From Allodiplogaster sudhausi (taxonomy: Eukaryota > Nematoda > Chromadorea > Rhabditida > Diplogasteridae), in contig CALZFC010000293.1 of the NCBI GenBank assembly GCA_945643635.1, forward strand, positions 415,001 through 479,000: a stretch of DNA of 64,000 nucleotides, given 5' to 3'. Below the pieces are notes generated by a model, which saw only the letters and a program-made list of their open reading frames with translations, had not been told where the DNA came from and ran no database searches. This document shows, one piece after another, positions 57,395-64,000 of this stretch. How positions within the stretch are numbered: the first letter of the stretch is position 1; every line of letters begins with the position of its first letter. Position numbers and translations under genes: made by a program.

Positions 57395-57690
57395 CTAGGA
57401 GATCGTGCGCCTGTCGTAAGTCTCTTCAGCTCAGCCTTCAGTTCGTCTCCTGCAAGACGACTCGGATGGTCAGCAAGTTTCGTCCAGAAGTCCTCCTGAG
57501 CTTGGAGTGACTTGGCATCGGATGTGGAACAGTCTTGGAAAGGGCGGTCTTGAAATAGATCCCAACGATGTCTTAGATCTCGGTCTATGCGAGAAGATTC
57601 TAGAGTGGGAGTTACACCAGTCCATGTGGTGTGCCTGAACAGCACGGACCATTCATGTTGGAAGTATGATGAAAAAACCGGAAAGATAGC
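57395..57690 (-). CDS. Hypothetical exon, unrecognised
   Basis: An open minus frame of about 95 protein-like codons after a TTTCTAG acceptor includes LRHRWDLFQDRPFQDC and QEDFWTKLADHPSRLAGDEL. Composition is clearly coding-like compared with the AT-rich flanks. A matching donor is not clear. It lies just outside the transposon. The rest of 57,000-58,900 is AT-rich, with a GA-rich patch at 58,310-58,490 and no other supported gene. Confidence 0.33.
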
Positions 57691-59058
57691 TAGAAAGCAG
57701 GAAATCAAAACAATCTAGGAACATAAATTTCAGAGGTAGCATTAGATATTCATAGAAAGGGCAAGTTCTCCTTCTTAAAAAAATTAGCCAGTTCGTTGGA
57801 AACAGACAAGGAACGCTTAGTGAATCATTTACATCTTATTTTGTCGCTTTTTCGGCAATATGTCGATTCCAACCTTCCCTTATTTTACCAAATCGGCAAC
57901 AACGCCTCCCCCTGTATTGAATCGGCAAGTAAGGAAATTTGAACCGAAATTTGACCGATCCGAAAAGACTCGTTGATCCTGTTGGATTTACTCAATTAGG
58001 TTTATTTATTTATTTTCACTATTTTAATGGCGTTATATAACATTTCTCTTCCAGACAAACATGTTGCATACAACAAGGGCCGCTCGGTTGACCGGCACTG
58101 TTATTTTCTCTTTTATTCGTAAAAAATCATACATATGTAAAATTTCCCTCCTATATCGTGTTCATCCACGACACCCTTGAGTGCTTTTCCTTCTTTCGTC
58201 TGGTGCTCTCCATCGTCGCATTGCGGAACATTGTTGCTTTTTTTTAAAGCCAAATAAAGATTTGTAAAATGTGTTTGGTCGATCGCTTAAAAAATAGGAA
58301 AGAGGATGTGGTGGAGCCTCTTAAACGCAGGCACAAAGATAGAATTAAGGAAATGAGGAGGTGATGGCTGTGAAAGAAAGAGATTAACTGAATGAACGGC
58401 CGAGTGAGACAGAGACATGAGACAATTAGAGTGGAAAGTAGCCACAGGAGATAGAGATGAGAGAAGGGAAATGAGAAAAAAAAAGTGAAGGTGACGGAGC
58501 AGATGGTGATACGTATTTGAGGAAAATACTATCAGAATTTTCAAGAGATGACCTTTGTAGTTCAATTAACAATATATTAAAATCCGAGTTGTAAAAGACA
58601 ATGGCACATGAAGAAGGCAAAATAAGGTTTTCGTTCCGCCTAGTATTCTCAATTTCTCAATAGAACACTTCAACGCATCTCTTTTATAAGAAAGTTTGAC
58701 CGGAATGATTTGACTTTGTCATGTCAAGAGTCTATGAAAAGAATACAGTCCTCAATAGGTCGGAACACTTTTGAGAAGTACGCTGACGATAAAAGGCTTT
58801 TCACTTCTTATGTTCTTTATTTTCATACAAGATTTTAATTAATGAGATATAATTTCACTAACATGCGCCTTTCATGCAATATAAATTATTTGAAAATGCG
58901 CTCACCTTAAAAGGTCGGTTCACTGTTGCCAAGTGCTCTGACCTCGAAAGGTCGCTTCAAATCGCCGTATAAAAACCCCGGATTCGCAGCCCACAACATC
59001 TTCCGTCTTCGTCTTCAGCGTTTGCCTCCCTCTGTGACTTTTTCCAGTCCCTTTCCCA

Positions 59059-62000
59059 ATGTCGCCTTTCTTTTTCCTGCTTCTGATCTTAATGCCTCTT
59101 TGCATTAGAGCTCCGGTGTCCACTTCTACCCGATCCACTCCTATATTGCCCACTCCTTCGTCTTCCCGTCCCACTCTGAATTGCCCAGTCGGTCTTTACC
59201 TGAATGGCTCTCGCCTGACTCCATCCTCCCTCAGTCGCTTCGCTGCGAACGCTGTCCATCTGCCGATCACCTTCAAGGATCTCCACGAATCTGCCGAATT
59301 CACCATCGACAACAGGCTGAACAAGTTTGTCAAGCACATTTGTGAATTTATTTAGAAGAAATATCCTTTTTTAATATCTATTCATTTTATCGCGGTTTTA
59401 AAAGTTATAAGAAAGGTTCAGAATGCCCGAAATCGCTTCATTTCAAGGAATTCTTATCGCCGAAACTGCTACGCCAGGCACGAGCTGAGGTTTGTTCATT
59501 TTGAGGATAATAATGGGGGAACAAGACGCGATAAATGTAGGGGAAGAGATGCTAGACTTGGCAAAGATATGGAGGCACCGGGGTTCGAACCCGGGACCAC
59601 CTACTCATGGGTCGGCTGCTCTACCACTGAGCTACACCCCCCACGAGTGCTTCGTTGGCTACTCGGTTCACATCCACGACATAAATAACATTTAAATTTT
59701 AAAGGCATACCTAAAATTCGTTTGATATGTAAATAGACAACAACAAAAATCTTTTTTTCAGAACGTTACTCTCTGCCACTTCACTGGCACGGACATGTCC
59801 GGCCTGCACGTTTCTTCCCTCTCCGCATGTGGAGATAAGACCTCCGAGATAGTCGGGCTCCTTCGGACGGAAGCCAGCTTTTACGTCCTCACCATCGATT
59901 TTGACTCCTACGATTTCATCCTCCAACCTCAACAAGTCGATAGCTGTGGTGAGGAATGGTGATTGTTTCTTTAAAAAATAACAAAAGAGCTGATTAACAC
60001 ATTTTGCGCAAAGAAATTACCATTATTTTATATCAAAAATTTGGTTAAAAATTTTGACCGAATTTTTTTACGGTTAATGAAACTTTGAATGTGTTGTGTC
60101 CTCCGCCAGAGAAGGATAGAGAATAGAGTATGGGAATACGAGAGAGGCAGAAAAAGGTTTATGGGAGAAGAGGAAGAGAGATAGAGAGGAAAAGGAAAGT
60201 CCACCGGATAGGAGAGCTCGAGAGAAGTGAAGTGAGAGAAGAAGGCGTCTGCGGTGGCTTTAGATGCATCCATTCTGAAATGACGAGATTAACGTATTGT
60301 GAATATGATAAATATATTTACACGAGTATTCTTATACTCGTGTAAATATATTTACGTGACGCCATTAAAGGTCATATATAGCTATACTAACATATTGCCA
60401 TATTATATAGCTCACAGAGTCAACAAACATAAATATACATATGTAGATATTACTATCTACTCAACAACATGTTTCATAGATATACGTGACTCCAATAAAG
60501 GTCACATAACTATACAAATATATTGCCTTTTATATAGCTCACAGAGTCAATAAACATTAATATAAATATGTAGATATTACTATCTACTCAACAACATGTT
60601 TCATAGATAAATAAAAACTAATAAACTAATTCATAAAAATAATAAATCATTAAATACTCGGTTTAATGAGAATCTTGACAGACCTAAGCTTCCTTGCAGC
60701 CTCTACTCATGCGAGAGATCGCAAGTCGACCAAGCGAAGCATTCAGGAATACAATAACAACTACGGAGAGCTATTCAAAACGCGTCGAATAATCGAGACG
60801 ATTTTCGTCATTGATAATGACGTGGTATATAGTAAATATATTTTTTCTTTAAAGAAGGGCGATCACCAAAAAACTGAAATAAAGTTTTCAAATGGAAGTC
60901 CATCGGAATACTCAAAAAAGTACGGTAGACAAGTAACGCTGTTTTCGAAAAGGCAGTTTTTTTCGAAGTGAGATGTTATTGTTCGTTTATTTATTATATA
61001 GCATTTTGCCTAATATTCTTTAGTTTATTATGGAATATTCACATAAGAAAGGTGGTAAGGCATAAAAAAATGTCATTAAATATTAGTAAATTTAATCTTC
61101 CCGCGATGGGTACGTGGCCGTTAATCTACCGTCGAGTGCTGTAACACCACGTTTTTGCACGAACACCAATCACAAATTCATTCAAAATTTACTCTTTCAA
61201 GTATCTTATACTTGAATATGAAACTTTTTTTGTGCTTTTTCATTTGCCTTTTCTTTTTCCTCATGCCCGAGACTATTCGAAAATAGCTAAGATGTCTCAT
61301 AAATCGGAAATGACTTTTCGGTGATCGCCCTCTTTTAAGTTAACTAAAATAATAAAAATTAAGCAAAATACTTCATATTTTGCCTATTTATTTATTTAAA
61401 TATTCAAATTCTTAAGGGTTAAATCAGACTACATTTTTTTTTCAATTCAACGCCAATACTACGGCCCGCAGACGCGCGCGCTAATTCGTCGGGTCTATAA
61501 CGTCGTTTTTCATGCAAATCTCGTCAGTGTGCGCTGCTAAATCAAAATCGCTCTTTCATCAATCGATCATTATTTCTCACTGAAACTGAGATTGTTTGGA
61601 AAGCAATGGCATTGAGAAGTCCTTAACTGTGTTTAATTGCTAGAACACTTGAGGCTAATATAGGCATGGTTGTTGTTGTTGTTTTTCTTTGTTTGCTTGT
61701 TTGTTTCTCTCCTAATCACCCTCATTCCAGTTCTACGCGCCGCTGAACGTTGTCATAAAAATAGTACGCATCGACGTATTGTTCGTCACCCACTGGTTGA
61801 AGCCAAAGCATGACATTGACAACACTTTGGGCAACTTCACTGAATACCTGCGCCGCAATGACTTCTTGCGATCCGACGCCGCAGTCTTCATGACGTCACG
61901 GTACGTTGGCCCTGCTCTTTGGCCGACTTGCGCCTCCGGGATGAGAAAGAGAGGCATTGCAATCACACCTTTGAAAGGGCTCCGCTCAAAGGTGTGCTCA

Positions 62001-63915
62001 AATTCTTTGTTATATACATACATATATAGCTCAATAGTTCACAATTGAGTGAACTGATTAATATCGCGATTAATATTCGTGGACTTAAAAGTTTAAAAAA
62101 AAAGCTGAAACCGAAAGAAATTACTTTGCTTAACTGCTAAGCTGGAACTTCAAGCAGAACTCCATACGAAACTCTTTCCTTCAGACATCACGTTTTCCTA
62201 CACGGCCACATCGGCGTTGCGAAGCATGAACATATATGCGCCGCGCATTTGTCCTCCGAGGTCGTACAGGTAAGAAGACTCTTTGAGTTGATTGATTTTT
62301 TTTAAACGAATTATTGATCCTTGAGTGATCATTTATGGATTATTGATTAATTTCTTGTCTAGAAAAGATTTTATAACATATCTTTGAGTGTTTGAGTGTG
62401 CATAATTAACTGAAAAAGTGAATTCTATGTTGTTTAATGGCAAGTAATGAGTGGAAACGATTATGGCAGGACTATAAAGAAGACGCGACAAGGGTAGCTG
62501 TTACGCTTGCGCATGAAATTGGCCATCTGCTCGGCATGGCTCATGACGGCTCGCTCTTTCGGGACAAGGACAGCACTGCGTGCAGAAGCGAAGAGTACAT
62601 CATGTATGAAAGCTCGAGGTTAGCCTCTCATTTCCTCTCTTCTCTCTCCAGCCTCCTCTCTTTCTCCAACTACATATCTCTATCTCTCTCGCTCTCTATC
62701 GCTCTCCTTCTCCCGTTAATTCAGAGAGTCCGTACCGTCGCACTGGTCGAAGTGCTCCCTCGATAACATGAACGTGGCGATAAGGAAGAAGGTCGATTTC
62801 TGCCTGCTCAACGTGCCAATGGAGTTAGGCGACTGCGGCAACGGAATCCTCGACATTGGCGAGGAGTGCGATTGTGGTTTTAAGGTCAGCACAACTTTTC
62901 TCAATCTATCTCACGTTTTCGGCTTCTCCCACTCTCGTTTTATCTCTTGCACTTTATCTATTTTCTCGCTCTTCTCTGTCCACGCTATTCTCTCTCTTTC
63001 CCAGGTACTGAACTTTGGCGAAGTTGTGGTCTCCGAAGAGTGCATTTCGTCATGCTGCGATGCGGAGAAATGCCGCCTGAAGGGCGACGCAGAGTGCGCC
63101 TCAGGCACGTGCTGCGATGCGGAGACGTGCAAGGTAAACAAAAGTAAACAAACAATAAAAAAAAAAGATATATAAATAGATAGATAGATAGATAGTGTCG
63201 TGCGAAATGGTGTTAACTTTTGGTTTTTTGGGGAATATATCAAGCAAGTTAAATCCAAAGATAATCATCTGGTGGTATGTCATTGCAAGTCACCAAACTG
63301 AGTACGATGATTCTAATAGAAGCCCCTAACCTCTCTCATGGTCAGTTATACCCTGTTGAATGCCAATCTTCAGTCGGTACTATTTTGCTTGATTTCTAGC
63401 CGAAGAAGCGCGGCACCGAGTGTCGCAGCATCGCTCGCCAATGCGACCTGGCCGAGTTTTGTGATGGCGAGAAGGGCGCGTGCCCTGAGGATGTCTACAT
63501 GGAGGATGGATATCCTTGTCAAAGAAGCCAAAACGCCTCCATTTGGCTTGAGAAGAGAGATGTATGTAGATGGCGCAGACAACGAGAGAAAGACAGCTAG
63601 CCTAGCCTCTTCCTCTCACTCTTTCTCTCTTTCTCCCGCGTTCAACTATCTCTCTTTCCTCTCTCTCTCTCACTCTCTACCTCTCTATCTCTTTATTTCT
63701 CTCTCTCGCTCTTGCTCTCTCTCCCTCTCTCTCTACCAGAGTGTCTGCTTCGGTGGCGAGTGTGTGCCCACGCGCGACGAGCAATGCAGGGCGCTCTTCT
63801 TTTTTCACGCGCACGACGCGCCCGACTTCTGCTACGACGAGAACAGGCGCGGCGGCATCCACGGCGACTGCGGTTACGATCCATACGACAACAAGCACAC
63901 CGCATGCCATAAAGG
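59059..63915 (+). CDS. ADAM metalloprotease-disintegrin, 5' part
   Basis: Exons 59059-59328, 59762-59948, 60700-60824, 61731-61900, 62185-62269, 62470-62618, 62725-62884, 63005-63133, 63400-63561 and 63740-63915 join in phase. The gene then leaves the window after a GTAAGC donor. In order: signal peptide (FFFLLLILMPLC), prodomain (CHFTGTDM), a basic KSTKRS cleavage-like site, a metalloprotease domain with zinc site HEIGHLLGMAHD (62,512 onward) and YIMYE turn, a disintegrin domain (CGNGILDIGEECDCG, then CDLAEFCDG) and the start of the cysteine-rich domain. About 30 residues expected early in the protease domain were not found, so one exon may be missing from 60,825-61,730. An intact zinc site suggests an active ADM-2-like member and not the inactive UNC-71 type. 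Confidence 0.88.
59570..59641 (-). tRNA. tRNA-like gene, CAT at anticodon position, degenerate stem
   Basis: The sequence has a fully paired 7-bp acceptor stem (with G-U pairs), perfect D stem (GCTC/GAGC), 5-base variable loop and a perfect T arm (CCGGG-TTCGAAC-CCCGG), all with canonical spacing. The anticodon stem (GCCGA/GTAGG) pairs at only two positions, and position 33 is C instead of T. Positions 34-36 read CAT. It is either a tRNA pseudogene or a tRNA-derived repeat. It lies in intron 1 of the ADAM gene on the opposite strand. Confidence 0.6.
60310..60353. repeat. Perfect hairpin, 20-bp arms, 4-base loop
   Basis: The arm AAATATATTTACACGAGTAT (60,310-60,329) and its exact inverse complement (60,334-60,353) are separated by TCTT. 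It lies in ADAM intron 2. Confidence 0.95.
60354..60610. repeat. Tandem duplication, about 126 bp unit, two copies
   Basis: The unit from ACGTGACGCCATTAAAGGTC through CAACATGTTTCATAGATA recurs once with about 10% differences (second copy from about 60,484). Intronic, with no coding potential. Confidence 0.85.
60849..61338. mobile_element. TTAA MITE, family C, 490 bp, in ADAM intron
   Basis: The left end TTAAAGAAGGGCGATCACCA and the right end (inverse complement TTAAAAGAGGGCGATCACCG) match the ends of the 190-bp copy at 30,536. The interior is different and longer, and has no open frame of note. It lies 24 bases past the ADAM exon that ends at 60,824. Confidence 0.82.
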
Positions 63916-64000
63916 GTAAGCATTTCTTGATTTGATTATTACGTCATTAAAATAGGTTGTCTTTGAAAAGTTGTCGAAATCTTTTGATGATATCATCATT

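Noticed and set aside
1..64000. CRISPR arrays, rRNA genes, spliced-leader RNA genes, bacterial operons
   Set aside because: None seen. The window is eukaryotic, and no 5S or SL signature was recognised.

Overview
This is a nuclear window from a nematode. The main evidence is six genes or broken genes for major sperm protein (MSP, found only in nematodes), two nematode-type SRSX chemoreceptors, a C6-like cysteine domain, AT-rich introns with TTTCAG or TTTTAG acceptors, and no prokaryotic gene packing. I cannot name the species. Exon joins come from reading splice sites and codon phase by eye, with no transcript support.

Region 1 (1-25,100) is an accessory segment built from about three copies of an 8-10 kb unit. 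Each unit has a head-to-head pair of MSP genes, then (units 1 and 2) an SRSX receptor gene, then a (CT)n-core-(GA)n block, a shared non-coding tail and a small lysine-rich putative gene. Only two of six MSP copies are intact (2496-3127 minus, 12067-12666 plus) and one of two SRSX genes (13588-15086 minus, 305 codons, eight phase-consistent exons). Between the units are short TTAA-target inverted-repeat elements (MITEs). Two of these can be dated by an empty site in the paralogous unit.

Region 2 (25,100-36,800) holds a fourth, partial copy of the CT-core-GA block split by a 2.84-kb DNA transposon with perfect 38-bp ends. It also holds more MITEs, a Polinton/Maverick-type capsid relic and a minus-strand gene for a C6-like secreted protein.

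Region 3 (36,849-46,655) is one minus-strand gene for a secreted-looking modular protein. It has three 8-cysteine modules, each made from three exons, joined by Thr/Ser-rich linkers that are each a 69-bp exon. The linker exon has been amplified in a 220-bp tandem array. A separate 4.0-kb inverted-repeat element sits in one intron.

Region 4 (47,463-56,998) is a nearly complete CACTA/TNP2-like DNA transposon with matching ends, dense subterminal TGTGACA repeats, a zinc-finger transposase gene and a companion gene, both on the minus strand.

Region 5 (57,000-64,000) carries the 5' part of an ADAM metalloprotease-disintegrin gene (plus strand) that runs off the window. A tRNA-like gene and a MITE lie in its introns. 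The window as a whole reads as a fast-evolving nematode region shaped by segmental duplication, DNA transposons and tandem exon growth.
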